A stretch of DNA of 64,000 bases from Nostoc sp. LPT (GTDB lineage Bacteria > Cyanobacteriota > Cyanobacteriia > Cyanobacteriales > Nostocaceae): assembly GCF_017115165.1 (NCBI RefSeq), contig NZ_JABXKF010000005.1:1-64000 (forward strand), read 5' to 3'. The notes under the pieces are model-generated. The model ran no database searches and was not told where the DNA came from. It saw only the letters and a program-made list of their open reading frames with translations. Made by a program: the position numbers and the translations under genes. This document shows positions 38,864 through 48,316 of the stretch, piece by piece (the stretch's first letter is position 1; every line of letters begins with the position of its first letter).

Positions 38864-39245
38864 GTTTATAGTCTAGAGTTTTTTAACTCTTGACTGTTAA
38901 CTCTTGGGGTAGTAGTTGGTGAATTCTCTTGGCTTTAGTAACAGACAAATTTAGACAATCAAAATAAGTAGATATTCCTCAAATACAGACCAAACAGTTA
39001 TTTGAGATATTTATTTATCCATTTAAGACAGTGGACAGGGGAGAGAGTCCACTGGAAAATATTTCTTTGTATCTGACCGTTTTGGTAGATATAACGGTAC
39101 TTAACTTGGAGTTCGTAGGGGTGCTTAGCTATAGCTGTGCATTGGTTTTAACTTAAGGTGAAAAGGGAGCAACGCTAAAAATACCGCTTATAATAGTTGG
39201 TTGTTTGTAAAAATAATAACTAAGTAAAAATCCGGAGCATTTTTT
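38864..39245. other. Intergenic region, possible structured RNA
   Basis: At 39029-39054 CAGTGGAC and GTCCACTG form a perfect 8-bp stem around a purine-rich loop AGGGGAGAGA. The sequence up to about 39180 has few stops of T-rich type and contains further small inverted pairs. A small RNA is possible but no known family was recognised. No protein gene is seen. Confidence 0.35.
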
Positions 39246-39383
39246 ATGGGAATCGGAAATATTTTTTCAGGGATTTCTGATTTTAAAGGACTAATCAGTA
39301 GCCAATGGGAGCATCGCCTACTGATTCAACTCCAAATGTCGTACCATCCGCAAGATAAGCTAATCGTCATTCATTGTCACTGA
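39246..39383 (+). CDS. Possible 45-residue small protein
   Basis: The frame starts with an ATG preceded by CCGGAGC about 7-10 bases upstream, a plausible ribosome binding site, and reads MGIGNIFSGISDFKGLISSQ... ending KLIVIHCH before the TGA. It is followed by a strong hairpin at 39428-39464. The composition is protein-like with no membrane segment. I do not recognise the family, and the evidence is limited to the start site and the terminator. Confidence 0.4.
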   Translation: MGIGNIFSGISDFKGLISSQWEHRLLIQLQMSYHPQDKLIVIHCH

Positions 39384-39427
39384 GGGCTAGAGTCAACTAA
39401 CAGCTTTCATCCCCGACTTAAAAGAGG

Positions 39428-39464
39428 TTCAATCTTCAAAAATTTTTGGGTTTTGAAGATTGAA
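39428..39464 (+). terminator. Stem-loop after the 45-residue frame
   Basis: TTCAATCTTCAAAA and TTTTGAAGATTGAA form perfect 14-bp arms around a nine-base loop (ATTTTTGGG). There is no T-run directly after it (CTTCGG), so it is a weak terminator or an RNA end stabiliser. Confidence 0.5.
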
Positions 39465-39673
39465 CTTCGGAGTTTTCACCCTGCATTCTTATAACAAGTA
39501 CTAAGGATCAGCTAATATATTCAAGTCTTGCCTCAATTGTCAATATTGCGCTATTGCCAACTAGTTTTAGCAACACGAGAAACTATTGGAACCTTTTTAA
39601 GGATCAGAATCTACTGATCTTTTTTGTTGTAATATTACCCCGATATGCCCCAATACGGTTCGTTAAGAATATT

Positions 39674-39819
39674 TGTAGGTTGGGTTGAACTTTAGTGTTA
39701 CCCAACAAACCCCGCAAAATGTTGGGTTTCGTTCCTCAAACGCCACTTGCTTCTCCCAAGGGGAGACGCTACGCGAACAAGTCGGAAACCGCAAGGGCGC
39801 AGTGGCTCCCCAACCTACA
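39674..39819. repeat. Palindromic repeat with TGTAGGTTGGG ends, second copy
   Basis: It shares the ends TGTAGGTTGGG / CCCAACCTACA and the core ATGTTGGGTTTCGTTCCTCA with the element at 19011-19135. The nested GC-rich piece (about 39736-39812, ACGCCACTTGCTTC...GGCGCAGTGGCTCC) lies in the right half in the opposite orientation to the other copy. The open frame at 39685-39876 is a by-product. Confidence 0.75.
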
Positions 39820-39953
39820 CATTTTTATTTTTTGGGCTTAACCGAACCATATTGCGATATGCCCGATCGCTATTAGCTTAAAATCCCGTTAATGGGGCAC
39901 GGTATGCCTTGCCCCATTAATAAATAGGGGAATAACGCCCTTCATACCAGTAC

Positions 39954-40208
39954 CTATGGGGTGTCTAGTAAATTAGCTGTTGCTGGTGAGTCGGTACAGG
40001 GCATTTCTACTGTGGAGTGGTGAAACAAAGTTTCCAGATAGACTCGCGCAGCACGGCGATCGCTATCTCCATTTTGGAGTAAAAACAATGATAGCGCCGC
40101 CGTCAATACTCTGTTTTCATCCCAATCGGGATGGGTTTCTAAGTAGTTTTTTAAGGATTCGTGGAGTGTTTCAGGAATTTCTGTAAAGATACTAACCGTT
40201 GATTTCAT
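39954..40208 (-). CDS. DUF2811 family protein
   Basis: An 84-residue protein beginning MKSTVSIFTEIPETLHESLKNYLE and continuing PDWDENRVLTAALSLFLLQNG, the pattern of DUF2811, a cyanobacteria-specific small protein family of unknown function. A ribosome-binding-like AGGAGG stretch precedes the start. The C-terminal third is polar and variable. It is a single gene. Confidence 0.75.
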   Translation of the reverse strand: MKSTVSIFTEIPETLHESLKNYLETHPDWDENRVLTAALSLFLLQNGDSDRRAARVYLETLFHHSTVEMPCTDSPATANLLDTP

Positions 40209-40679
40209 GAGATTTTCCTCCTATGAGGATAATCAAGAGGGACAAGTTGCTTGCGGTAAACCGGTTTAGGGCTTCACACGCTCTTTCGCTATCCCGACAA
40301 TCTGCATTCACATCTGGTGGTAATATATTTTACACATTTGATGCCAGCCGATTAAACGGATTATAAAAGCAAGCCGCATCATTGTGCGCCAAGAGGGGGT
40401 GGGTTTGTCAATGCTGCGAAATGTTAAAAACGATTGTATAAAAAATAAATGCGAACGAAAGAATCGGGATTTAAGCCTATTTTTTGTTACTTTACTTCAT
40501 AAAAACTCAGTCCTTAAACTTCTTTGCTACTTGTAATCAACAATCCCCAGTAAGACAGCAAGAAGCCTATTAGCTCGTATAGCACCTGTGGAAAACTGCT
40601 AAAATCCCTGTGGAAACCCTGTGGAATGAGTGAGGAAAATAGTAGCCAATGATAAGAATTACAAAAATGTCATCAAACT
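40209..40679. other. Intergenic region between DUF2811 and the MFS gene
   Basis: No gene is seen. The motif CTGTGGAAA repeats near 40585-40630 (three times in about 45 bases). The first 100 bases include the promoter side of the DUF2811 gene. Nothing else stands out. Confidence 0.4.
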
Positions 40680-41954
40680 ATGACATTTAAACTCATGAAA
40701 TTAGCTTCTCAATCTCAGTTATCATCGTGGTTGCCCTCGATACATCCCCAGGTCTGGATTTTCGCAATTGGTAGATTTCTCTCGGAAGTTGGTACCGGCT
40801 TTACCCTGTTTTATGCGCCCATCTTTTTTGTTAATCAACTTGGTTTATCTGCAACCAGTGTTGGGGTAGCCTTGGGTAGCGCCTCGATTTCCGGCATTGT
40901 AGGGCGGATTGCGGGTGGTTCTTTGGCTGATTCTGAATATTGGGGACGCCGCCGCACTTTGTTGCTAGCCACGGCGATTTCAGCAATTGCTTCTCTAGTT
41001 TTAGCTACAACCAATAATTTCACTTCTTTGGTAATCGGTAGCTTGATTAGCGGTTTAGGGATAGGTTTCTATTGGCCGGCGGCTGAAGCTGTGGTTGCTG
41101 ACGCTAGCCAAATTGACAATCGCCGGGAAACTTTTGCGATCGCCCGACTAGCTGATAATCTTGGGTTAGCGATCGGAATTGTCCTAGCAGGGTTTTTGAT
41201 CGCGATAATTGGGAGTTATCGATGGCTATTTGTGATTGATGCCATCTCTTTTATGGTATTTTTTGGAGTTGTCTATGTAGGGATTAGTGAAACTGAACAA
41301 CAGCAGATAGGAGTATCTGAAAAGGTAGAACTTTTTACTGCTTGGATGGCAGTATTAAGAGATGGGCGTTTCCTGGTCTACATAGCAGTTAATATATTCT
41401 TTACAATCTATATTTCTCAAATCCACAGCACCCTGCCGCTTTACTTCAAAAATTTTGTCCTTGTCGAAAGTACTGTCAAGGGATTTACCGAAACTACGAT
41501 TAGCGGACTATTTGCTTGGCATCTGGTGTTCGCAATTATTTGTCAGTTGCCTGTCACCAGCATCTTAAAACGCTGTTCTCACACACTCGCACTTACTGTT
41601 TCTGCGATTTTCTGGGCAATTGGTTTTGGACTGATTTGGGTAAGCGGGACAGCCCCATCTGATCATCTGCTTTGGGTAACATTGGCATTGGGAGTATTTG
41701 CTGTGGCAATTGTTTCTTATACCCCATCTGCTGCCTCTTTAGTGACTGAGTTAGCCCCAGAAAATCAACGCGGCGTTTATTTTTCCATCAACGCTTTGTG
41801 CTGGGCTGTTGGCTCTTTTATTGGTCATCCTTTGGGTGGATGGGCATTAGATCAACCACAAATTATTACCAATACTTACTGGCTAGGCTTCATCTTCAGT
41901 GTAGCGATCGCTGTAGCAATTTTACAGTACCTCAATCGAATTTTGGCTGATTAA
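40680..41954 (+). CDS. Major facilitator superfamily transporter
   Basis: A 424-residue inner-membrane transporter with about 12 helices in two halves. The loop 2-3 motif is visible as GRIAGGSLADSEYWGRRRTLL, and GLGIGFYWPAAEAVVADASQ is a typical helix 4. The second half has GVYFSINALCWAVGSFIGHPLGGWALDQ. The fold resembles drug or sugar exporters; the substrate is unknown. The gene stands alone. The ATG at 40680 fits the family start (short N-terminus before helix 1). Confidence 0.85.
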   Translation: MTFKLMKLASQSQLSSWLPSIHPQVWIFAIGRFLSEVGTGFTLFYAPIFFVNQLGLSATSVGVALGSASISGIVGRIAGGSLADSEYWGRRRTLLLATAISAIASLVLATTNNFTSLVIGSLISGLGIGFYWPAAEAVVADASQIDNRRETFAIARLADNLGLAIGIVLAGFLIAIIGSYRWLFVIDAISFMVFFGVVYVGISETEQQQIGVSEKVELFTAWMAVLRDGRFLVYIAVNIFFTIYISQIHSTLPLYFKNFVLVESTVKGFTETTISGLFAWHLVFAIICQLPVTSILKRCSHTLALTVSAIFWAIGFGLIWVSGTAPSDHLLWVTLALGVFAVAIVSYTPSAASLVTELAPENQRGVYFSINALCWAVGSFIGHPLGGWALDQPQIITNTYWLGFIFSVAIAVAILQYLNRILAD

Positions 41955-42088
41955 CCACCAAAATGGTATTATGCTCATGTTTAGCGATTTTTTAGGGAGT
42001 TAAATCACAGTGGTACGTTGATACAACAAATAGGCAAATTATTATAAGTTGCTGCGATCGGGCTAAAAGTCCGATAAGTTTTGATTTT

Positions 42089-43012
42089 TTGTTTGTTGTG
42101 ATTGCGTCAGAATTTACTGTGAATATTCCTTCCTCGTATCTCGAAAAAATTCATGCTGTCTATCCTAATATCTCTATTGAGCATCTTGACTTTAATCAAG
42201 ATGGAATGGTTAACGATATAGTAATTGTTAATCATGAGCTTGTATGTCGCTTTGCCAAAGATGACTGGGGAAAACAGGTACTTTCCCATGAAGCTAAGGT
42301 GTTGGAAGTGGTGCAAAATTATGTCGATCTGCGAGTTCCGCACTTTGAACACCTGGAAGAAGGCTTTGCTAGCTATAGATTTATTAAAGGTGAACCGCTA
42401 TCTCGTAACACCTTGCTGAAGTTGAGTGAAGCATCACAAGCGCGTGTCATCTCGCAACTAGCCAGATTTCATCAACAATTACACAGCATTCCAAATGAAG
42501 TTTTAGTTAATGCTGGGGTGTCTTGTTCTGGTGCAGAGCGTTCCCTTGAAGATTGGTTGCAGTTGTATGAGCAAGTTCAGGAAACTCTCTTTCCTCACCT
42601 GTGGCGTCATCAGCAAACTTGGATACACGAACTTTTTGCGCCCGTAATTACAAGTGAACTTGACCTCAGCTACACACCCGTACTGATCGACGGCGACAAG
42701 CCAGTGTATCACATTCTGTTTGACCCGATCTCCGAGAGCATCAGCGGTCTGATTGATTTTGGTACAGCTGGTTTGGGAGATGCAGCTTGTGATATTGCAG
42801 TGCAACTTGGTAATTACGGAGAAAGTATTGTGCGGCGTATGGAAAGCGACTATTCTATGTTACCGAATGTCATCGACCGGGCGCGTTTCTGGGTGGGCAC
42901 ACTTGAACTTCAGTGGGCTTTGGCTGGAGTAAAGTTTAACCATATCTCATTGTCGTTGGCACATATTGGTTTAGCCAGAGAGGTTCAACCTATGGGTACA
43001 CGGTTAAGTTAA
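42089..43012 (+). CDS. Phosphotransferase (APH)-like protein with altered active site
   Basis: A protein of up to 307 residues, from a TTG at 42089; a GTG at 42098 is equally possible and no ATG is available. It has the aminoglycoside phosphotransferase/choline kinase fold: nucleotide lobe (VIVNHELVCRFAKDDWGKQVLSHEAKVLEVV), helical hinge (RFIKGEPLS) and the C-terminal lobe. The catalytic HGDxxxxN reads LIDGDKPVYHILFD: the base Asp203 is kept, the His is Asp and the Mg-binding Asn is His208. The metal Asp is present in GLIDFGTAGLGDAACDIA. The substrate is unknown. With the altered motif it may have low or changed activity. Confidence 0.75.
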   Translation: MFVVIASEFTVNIPSSYLEKIHAVYPNISIEHLDFNQDGMVNDIVIVNHELVCRFAKDDWGKQVLSHEAKVLEVVQNYVDLRVPHFEHLEEGFASYRFIKGEPLSRNTLLKLSEASQARVISQLARFHQQLHSIPNEVLVNAGVSCSGAERSLEDWLQLYEQVQETLFPHLWRHQQTWIHELFAPVITSELDLSYTPVLIDGDKPVYHILFDPISESISGLIDFGTAGLGDAACDIAVQLGNYGESIVRRMESDYSMLPNVIDRARFWVGTLELQWALAGVKFNHISLSLAHIGLAREVQPMGTRLS

Positions 43013-43028
43013 CCTTTGCCTAGATTCT

Positions 43029-43679
43029 TTATTGACGACGTTCTTGCAGCTTGCGATATACAGATTTTAAATCAACTTGATGGTGAGCTAAGGCAACCAA
43101 AGTATGATATAGCAAATCAGCCACTTCACCTGCGATCGCATCTGCTTCATCATCCTTAAAAGCCATTACCACCTCAGCAGTTTCCTCACCAATCTTTTTC
43201 AAAATTTTGTTATCGCCACCTGCAAATAGTTTACAAGTGTAAGAACTTTCAGTAGGATTGTCGCGGCGATCGCATATTATTTGAAACAATTGCGACAATG
43301 TATCTCCTGGAGGTGCAACAATTTTTCCTTCTATTTGGTGAAAACAACTGCGCTCTCCAGTATGGCAGGCAACATCTCTTAATTGTTCTACCCCAATGAG
43401 CAGCGCATCACTATCACAGTCATAACGGATACTTTGCACTTTTTGGATATGCCCAGAAGTCGCCCCCTTGTGCCACAATTCTTGCCGGGAACGGCTCCAA
43501 AACCAAGTTTCTTCAGTTTCTAAAGTCTTTTGTAACGACTCCTGATTCATCCACGCCATCATCAGGACAGTACCATCTAGATAGTCTTGGACAATTGCAG
43601 GCACCAGACCCCGTTCATCGTAGCGAATTTTCTCAACCGGGATGGTGTAATGCAGCGAGCGCGAATCGTTAGAAGACAT
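43029..43679 (-). CDS. hisIE: Bifunctional phosphoribosyl-AMP cyclohydrolase / phosphoribosyl-ATP pyrophosphatase
   Basis: A 216-residue bifunctional enzyme for steps two and three of histidine biosynthesis. The N-terminal HisI domain (about 1-115) has [15 protein letters not shown], the metal-binding [26 protein letters not shown] and [10 protein letters not shown]. The C-terminal HisE domain (about 120-216) has [17 protein letters not shown] and the metal Glu/Asp set up to [14 protein letters not shown]. The order and length match HisIE. It is convergent with the APH-like gene (16 bases between stops) and divergent from hemL. Confidence 0.94.
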   Translation of the reverse strand: MSSNDSRSLHYTIPVEKIRYDERGLVPAIVQDYLDGTVLMMAWMNQESLQKTLETEETWFWSRSRQELWHKGATSGHIQKVQSIRYDCDSDALLIGVEQLRDVACHTGERSCFHQIEGKIVAPPGDTLSQLFQIICDRRDNPTESSYTCKLFAGGDNKILKKIGEETAEVVMAFKDDEADAIAGEVADLLYHTLVALAHHQVDLKSVYRKLQERRQ

Positions 43680-43908
43680 ACCAGCTAGTTTGCTCTCATG
43701 AGAATAATTTATGGATTCACGATACCATTCAGAATAGGCTAGCTGGTATATTTTTTGGAATTAAATATCTAAAGTCAAGTCTTCATTGGACTTGCATAAC
43801 ATAATGTTATTTTTTTGGTTCAGCTAATTTTATACGATAGAAATTCTAAGCAGTGTTTGACCCTATCCTAAGATAGAGCGTTTTATTGCCCACTGTTAGG
43901 AGAGAACT

Positions 43909-45207
43909 TTGGTAAATACCACAATTAAAACAACAAAATCACAAGAAGTCTTCGCCGCTGCTCAAAATCTCATGCCCGGAGGAGTCAGTTCTCCAGTTCG
44001 TGCCTTTAAATCTGTAGGCGGACAACCCATCGTTTTTGATCGTGTTAAAGGCGCGTATATTTGGGATGTAGATGGCAATAAATACATAGACTATGTAGGC
44101 ACTTGGGGCCCAGCTATTTGCGGTCATGCTCATCCAGAAGTAATTGCAGCGTTGCATGAAGCTTTAGAAAAAGGCACCAGTTTCGGCGCTCCCTCAGTTC
44201 TAGAAAATGTTTTGGCAGAAATGGTGATTGATGCCGTTCCTAGCATCGAAATGGTCAGATTTGTCAACTCTGGAACTGAAGCCTGTATGGGAGTTTTGCG
44301 GCTGATGCGGGCTTTCACCAACCGAGACAAAATCATTAAATTTGAAGGTTGCTACCACGGACACGCCGATACGTTTTTAGTCAAGGCGGGTTCTGGTGTT
44401 GCTACACTTGGCTTGCCAGACTCACCGGGAGTACCTAAAGCAGCAACTAGCAGCACTCTAACTGCACCTTTCAATGACCTAGAAGCAGTCAAAGCTTTAT
44501 TTGAAGAAAACCGTGACGAGATTGCTGGTGTGATTCTTGAGCCAGTCGTCGGCAATGCTGGATTTATTGCGCCTGAGGCTGGCTTCCTAGAAGGATTACG
44601 GGAACTCACTCAGGAGTATGGAGCGTTATTGGTATTTGATGAAGTGATGACAGGCTTCCGCATTGCTTACGGTGGCGCTCAAGAAAAATTTGGCGTCACT
44701 CCCGATTTAACAACCTTGGGTAAGGTGATTGGTGGTGGTTTGCCAGTGGGGGCTTATGGCGGTCGTCGAGATATTATGTCAATGGTTGCGCCTGCTGGCC
44801 CCGTATATCAAGCTGGGACTCTTTCTGGTAATCCTTTGGCAATGACTGCTGGGATTAAAACTTTAGAATTGCTGCAAAAGCCAGGTACTTATGAGTCTCT
44901 TGAGCAGATTACTAAAAAGCTAGCAGATGGTTTACTGCAAATTGCCAAAGAAACTGGTCATGCAGCTTGCGGCGGTCAAATCAGCGCCATGTTCGGCTTA
45001 TTCTTTACCTCTGGCCCAGTTCATAACTATGAAGATGCGAAAAAATCTGATACAGCCAAATTTGGACGCTTCCATCGCGGGATGTTAGAGCGTGGTGTTT
45101 ACTTAGCCCCCTCTCAATTTGAAGCTGGGTTTACGTCTTTTGCTCACACTGAAGAAGACATTGATCAGACTTTAGCAGTTGCACGGGATGTAATGTCGAG
45201 CCTGTAA
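43909..45207 (+). CDS. hemL: Glutamate-1-semialdehyde 2,1-aminomutase
   Basis: A 432-residue PLP enzyme that converts glutamate-1-semialdehyde to 5-aminolevulinate, the first committed precursor of haem and chlorophyll. The start [33 protein letters not shown] and the PLP lysine in [19 protein letters not shown] are clear; [23 protein letters not shown] and GYHGH-like [10 protein letters not shown] form the cofactor pocket. The start codon is TTG at 43909, preceded by TAGGAGAGAAC. It is a single gene followed by a hairpin terminator. Confidence 0.95.
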   Translation: MVNTTIKTTKSQEVFAAAQNLMPGGVSSPVRAFKSVGGQPIVFDRVKGAYIWDVDGNKYIDYVGTWGPAICGHAHPEVIAALHEALEKGTSFGAPSVLENVLAEMVIDAVPSIEMVRFVNSGTEACMGVLRLMRAFTNRDKIIKFEGCYHGHADTFLVKAGSGVATLGLPDSPGVPKAATSSTLTAPFNDLEAVKALFEENRDEIAGVILEPVVGNAGFIAPEAGFLEGLRELTQEYGALLVFDEVMTGFRIAYGGAQEKFGVTPDLTTLGKVIGGGLPVGAYGGRRDIMSMVAPAGPVYQAGTLSGNPLAMTAGIKTLELLQKPGTYESLEQITKKLADGLLQIAKETGHAACGGQISAMFGLFFTSGPVHNYEDAKKSDTAKFGRFHRGMLERGVYLAPSQFEAGFTSFAHTEEDIDQTLAVARDVMSSL

Positions 45208-45252
45208 CCTGTTTGTTAAGGGATTTCCAAATAAAAAGTATCCTGTTAACTC

Positions 45253-45279
45253 TTGTGGGGTGGGCATCTTCCCCCACAA
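45253..45279 (+). terminator. Hairpin downstream of hemL
   Basis: TTGTGGGG and CCCCACAA form a GC-rich stem with an 11-base loop, 45 bases after the hemL stop. No clean T-run follows (AATGG), so it may be processed or paired with the later TTTTTTA at 45304. It is the best candidate for the end of the hemL transcript. Confidence 0.5.
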
Positions 45280-46239
45280 AATGGATGATTTATAGGAAGT
45301 CCCTTTTTTAAGAGAGAAACAAGCGTGCGGAATTTTCGGACTCACTCTCAAGCATTACTTGCAAAACTTTCAGCAGTTAATGGTGTTCAATCGTCTTGCG
45401 CGGTTGGAGATCAAAGAAATTTTTTAACAGCTTTGCTCTTTACTGTCATTACTCAAGGAAGGTCACATCTTCGTCATAATTTCGCAATGGCTTCGTCAAT
45501 AGAATATGCAATATTTAGCCTACATTAAGATTCATAGTTAATGAGGCAGGATTATTAACAATTCAAAATTCACGCATTCAAAATTCAAACATTTTAGACA
45601 TTTCAAACGTTCGCGTAGCGTCTCGTAGAGAAGAGAAGTGCCTTGCGCGGGTTCCCCGCGTTGTGGCAACTTTGGGGGATTTAAACCCAGACTGAAACTG
45701 CTGCTACATATAGATGTAGGGGTCTTAAACCCTTGAGCTTATGATAAATTTTAGGGGGTTAAGTCCCTCACAACTAAGAAGTGGCAAGTTTTGTGGCTCT
45801 GGTCTCGATATCCGTTGCAAAACTTAACTTAATTACAAATTATTTTACTTGCCTTTTACAGTTCTCGAAATTCCCTTCATACCCCATAGGTTACAAAAAT
45901 TAATATGTATGAAGGTGAGAACCTTCATGGTGAGGGTTTTGCTTATAGATACAGCAGTTTGCAACAAGCGTGAGGTACAAAACCGAGGACTCAAAAATTA
46001 AATTATTCTTCTGCCTCCAGCATAGCTGCCTCAAAACCAGTGACTTTGTCTTTATCCAAACGAAAACTGCTGTATTAGATTATCCATCGGGTAAGGTATT
46101 TTTTCAGAGTCAGGGTTGGAGCTAACTTTAAAAAATATACCAATCATAACTGTAGCTTGGATAGTAAGGCTTACAGAGTAGAAAGAGCTGCCATAGGTAT
46201 TGTGAAAAAAAGATGGTTCGACCTTGAAGGAGCTATGAA
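45280..46239. other. Long intergenic region with repeat mosaic
   Basis: A 67-codon frame from a GTG at 45325 is open but has no supporting signal. TTCAAAA-type heptamers occur at about 45561-45590. About 45600-45665 is GC-rich (GTTCGCGTAGCGTCTCG...). A MITE-like element lies at 45950-46074 (listed). AAGGTGAGAACCTTCATGG forms a small hairpin near 45910-45930. No gene is convincing. Confidence 0.45.
45950..46074. repeat. MITE-like element with TACAGCAGTTT ends
   Basis: The left end TACAGCAGTTT and the right end AAACTGCTGTA are exact inverted copies of 11 bases, 125 bases apart. The interior, on the minus strand, reads like a decayed short protein-coding piece (GGCAGCTATGCTGGAGGCAG). No transposase is encoded, so it is at most a non-autonomous element. 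Confidence 0.6.
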
Positions 46240-47160
46240 GTGGACGACAATAAGTCATTTTTTGGTCTGCAAAAAATATTAGTTACGTTGCTTGTCTTGA
46301 GTGGCAGTGTGAGTGTCAGCACGATGATGCTTATTAAGTCAAGCTCCTCTAATGCTCAAAGTACAGAGAATATAAATGTAAACAATCTACCAAGCAAAGT
46401 TGGAATTCAGCAGCAGATTGAAGAACTAAAAGCGACGATGCTTAGAAGTTGGCAGCAACAAGCACAAACAAAAGGTTTTTCATATACTGTGCCACTACGT
46501 TTTCAAGGGGCAATAGTTGATGCGGCAAAATTGACTCCCGAACAGAAAGTAATTGCGCTCACCTTTGATGATGGGCCATGGCCTGAGAGTACCAAGCAAG
46601 TACTGGATATTCTCAAAAAAAATCAGATTAAAGGGACATTTTTTCTCATTGGGCAAAACGTGAAGAATTATCCAGGCTTAGTGAAGCAGGAGATTGCTGA
46701 GGGTCACGTAATTGGTAATCACACTTGGCATCATTGGTATCAATTCTTGAATCCACAAGCAGCTGCCTATGAAATTGACCACACAGCAGACTTGATTTAT
46801 CAAGTGACAGGGATTAAAACAAATTTATTTCGACCACCAGGGGGACTCATGCACAATGGGGTGGCTAGTTACGCTAGAAATAGCAAATATGCCATCATTC
46901 GCTGGTCATCTGACTCTGTAGACTACTCACGTCCTGCTGTACCAAAATTAATTAATAATGTGTTTAGGAGGGCCAAGCCAGGTGGAATTGTGCTAATGCA
47001 TGATGGTGGTGGTAATCGCTCTAAAACTGTGCAAGCTTTACCAGAAATTATTGCCAACTTTCGGAAACAGGGCTATAAGTTTGTTACTATTCCTGAACTT
47101 TTAGAAATGCAAGATAAAGACCAAAAGCTGATTGCAAACAAAAAAACCGTCCAAAATTAA
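46240..47160 (+). CDS. Polysaccharide deacetylase (NodB homology) family protein
   Basis: A 306-residue secreted or membrane-anchored deacetylase acting on N-acetyl groups of polysaccharide (chitin-, peptidoglycan- or exopolysaccharide-type). A hydrophobic N-terminus at about 11-30 (ILVTLLVLSGSVSVSTMMLI) acts as a signal or anchor. The NodB motifs are visible: IALTFDDGPWPEST (motif 1), GHVIGNHTWHHW (motif 2, His metal ligands), RPPGGLMHNG (motif 3) and IVLMHDGGGNRS (motif 5). The start is GTG at 46240, preceded by GAAGGAG; the nearby ATG is in another frame. It is a single gene. Confidence 0.9.
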   Translation: MDDNKSFFGLQKILVTLLVLSGSVSVSTMMLIKSSSSNAQSTENINVNNLPSKVGIQQQIEELKATMLRSWQQQAQTKGFSYTVPLRFQGAIVDAAKLTPEQKVIALTFDDGPWPESTKQVLDILKKNQIKGTFFLIGQNVKNYPGLVKQEIAEGHVIGNHTWHHWYQFLNPQAAAYEIDHTADLIYQVTGIKTNLFRPPGGLMHNGVASYARNSKYAIIRWSSDSVDYSRPAVPKLINNVFRRAKPGGIVLMHDGGGNRSKTVQALPEIIANFRKQGYKFVTIPELLEMQDKDQKLIANKKTVQN

Positions 47161-47177
47161 CATCTGAACGGAATTTT

Positions 47178-47394
47178 AACGTATGGCTGTCATTAGTCAT
47201 TTGTCCTTTGTTATTTGCAATTTACTTAGCGCAAAGCCTGAGCGGAGGTTTCCGACGCTCGATGACTCGCTCTCCGTGGCGCTATCCGTTGGCGCAGCCC
47301 GCCGTAGGCATCAGAACTTTGTAAGAGAGGACAAATGACCAAGGACGACTAGAACAAAAATTTTCACAATCTCATTTAGGATTGCTATAGTTAT
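47178..47394. repeat. MITE-like element, second copy with a nested insert
   Basis: The right end TTCACAATCTCATTTAGGATTG matches the left end of the element at 27562-27716 in reverse orientation, and the left part GTCATTTGTCCTTTGTTATTTGC is also shared. A GC-rich insert (about 47224-47320, CTGAGCGGAGGTTTCCGACG...) interrupts it at the position where the first copy reads straight through. Confidence 0.75.
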
Positions 47395-47422
47395 GTTGCC
47401 AGTTGTTGCTGATACCGTACAA

Positions 47423-48316
47423 CTACAAGTCAGGAGGTAAAATCACCTGATCGATTGCGTGGATTACGCCGTTACTACCTGTGATATCTGCCTGTGTGAC
47501 TTTAGCATCATTAACGGTAACACCAGTAGCAGGATCAACTTTTACGTTGATTGTTCCGCCTTCAAGGCTTTTAACTTCGCCAGACTTCAAATCAGTGGAC
47601 AATACCTTACCAGCCACCACATGGTAAGTTAAAATCTTCAGCAATACTTCTTTGTTGTCTGGTTTTAACAATTCTTGCAAAGCATCTGGTGGCAACTTAG
47701 CAAAAGCTGCATCTGTGGGTGCAAAAATAGTTAAGTTATCTTTGCCTTGTAAAGCTCCGGTCAATCCTGCTGCTTTCAAAGCCTTAGTTAAGGTGGTAAA
47801 GGAAGCGTTTGATTCTGCCAAGGCTAACAAGTTTTTGCCTTGATTGTCGCTTGCCCCTGGTCCTGGTGGAGTTGTAGTCGGTGGTGTGGTAGGTTGAGTT
47901 TGTGGTGGGATAGTACGTGGGGTGCGGGGTGTAGGTTCACTAGAGGGTGTAGGTTCGCTAGGGGGTGTAGGTTCACTAGAGGGTGTAGGTTCACTAGGTG
48001 TCACACTACCACCACCACGGTTATAGGGAGGCTCGTTGAAAATACTTGGTTTGGGATTTAGCGTTCCACCACTATTCTGTGCTATCGGTTTGCGTTTGGT
48101 ATTGCCCTTTTCTATTTGAGAAATGGCTTCAGCAGGTGTGTATTGAGCGTTTGCTTGAAGGCGTTGACCCTGGTTATAGGGGGCTTCGTTGAAAATACTG
48201 GGGTTAGGATTTAGTGCCTCTTTCGCGTCAGATGGTAAAGTAATGAGGGCGCTGAAACTACTCAATCCTGCTATGCCTGCCAACGTGGTCAGCAATTTGC
48301 TGTAATTTGTCTTCAT
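47423..48316 (-). CDS. Fasciclin (FAS1) domain secreted protein with proline-rich linker
   Basis: A 297-residue exported protein. A signal peptide lies in about residues 1-31 (LLTTLAGIAGLSSFSALITLP). A motif LNPxPSIFNExPYNxG occurs twice (about 36-49 and 87-99). A proline-rich linker (about 103-155) holds PSSEPTP tandem units coded by 21-bp repeats. The FAS1 domain is at about 160-297 (LLALAESNASFTTLTKALKAAG, LTIFAPTDAAFAKLP, LTYHVVAGKV, NGVIHAIDQVILPP). FAS1 domains mediate cell adhesion. The DNA of the linker, at about 47925-48000, is a minisatellite that could change length. Confidence 0.9.
   Translation of the reverse strand: MKTNYSKLLTTLAGIAGLSSFSALITLPSDAKEALNPNPSIFNEAPYNQGQRLQANAQYTPAEAISQIEKGNTKRKPIAQNSGGTLNPKPSIFNEPPYNRGGGSVTPSEPTPSSEPTPPSEPTPSSEPTPRTPRTIPPQTQPTTPPTTTPPGPGASDNQGKNLLALAESNASFTTLTKALKAAGLTGALQGKDNLTIFAPTDAAFAKLPPDALQELLKPDNKEVLLKILTYHVVAGKVLSTDLKSGEVKSLEGGTINVKVDPATGVTVNDAKVTQADITGSNGVIHAIDQVILPPDL

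Noticed and set aside
39685-39876. Open frame of 63 codons
   Set aside because: It lies inside the TGTAGGTTGGG palindromic repeat.
45325-45528. Open frame of 67 codons after hemL
   Set aside because: It starts with GTG, shows no family pattern and lies in a repeat-rich gap.
47840-48061. Trp- and Arg-rich open frame opposite the fasciclin linker
   Set aside because: It is the antisense reading of the 21-bp repeats in the fasciclin gene.
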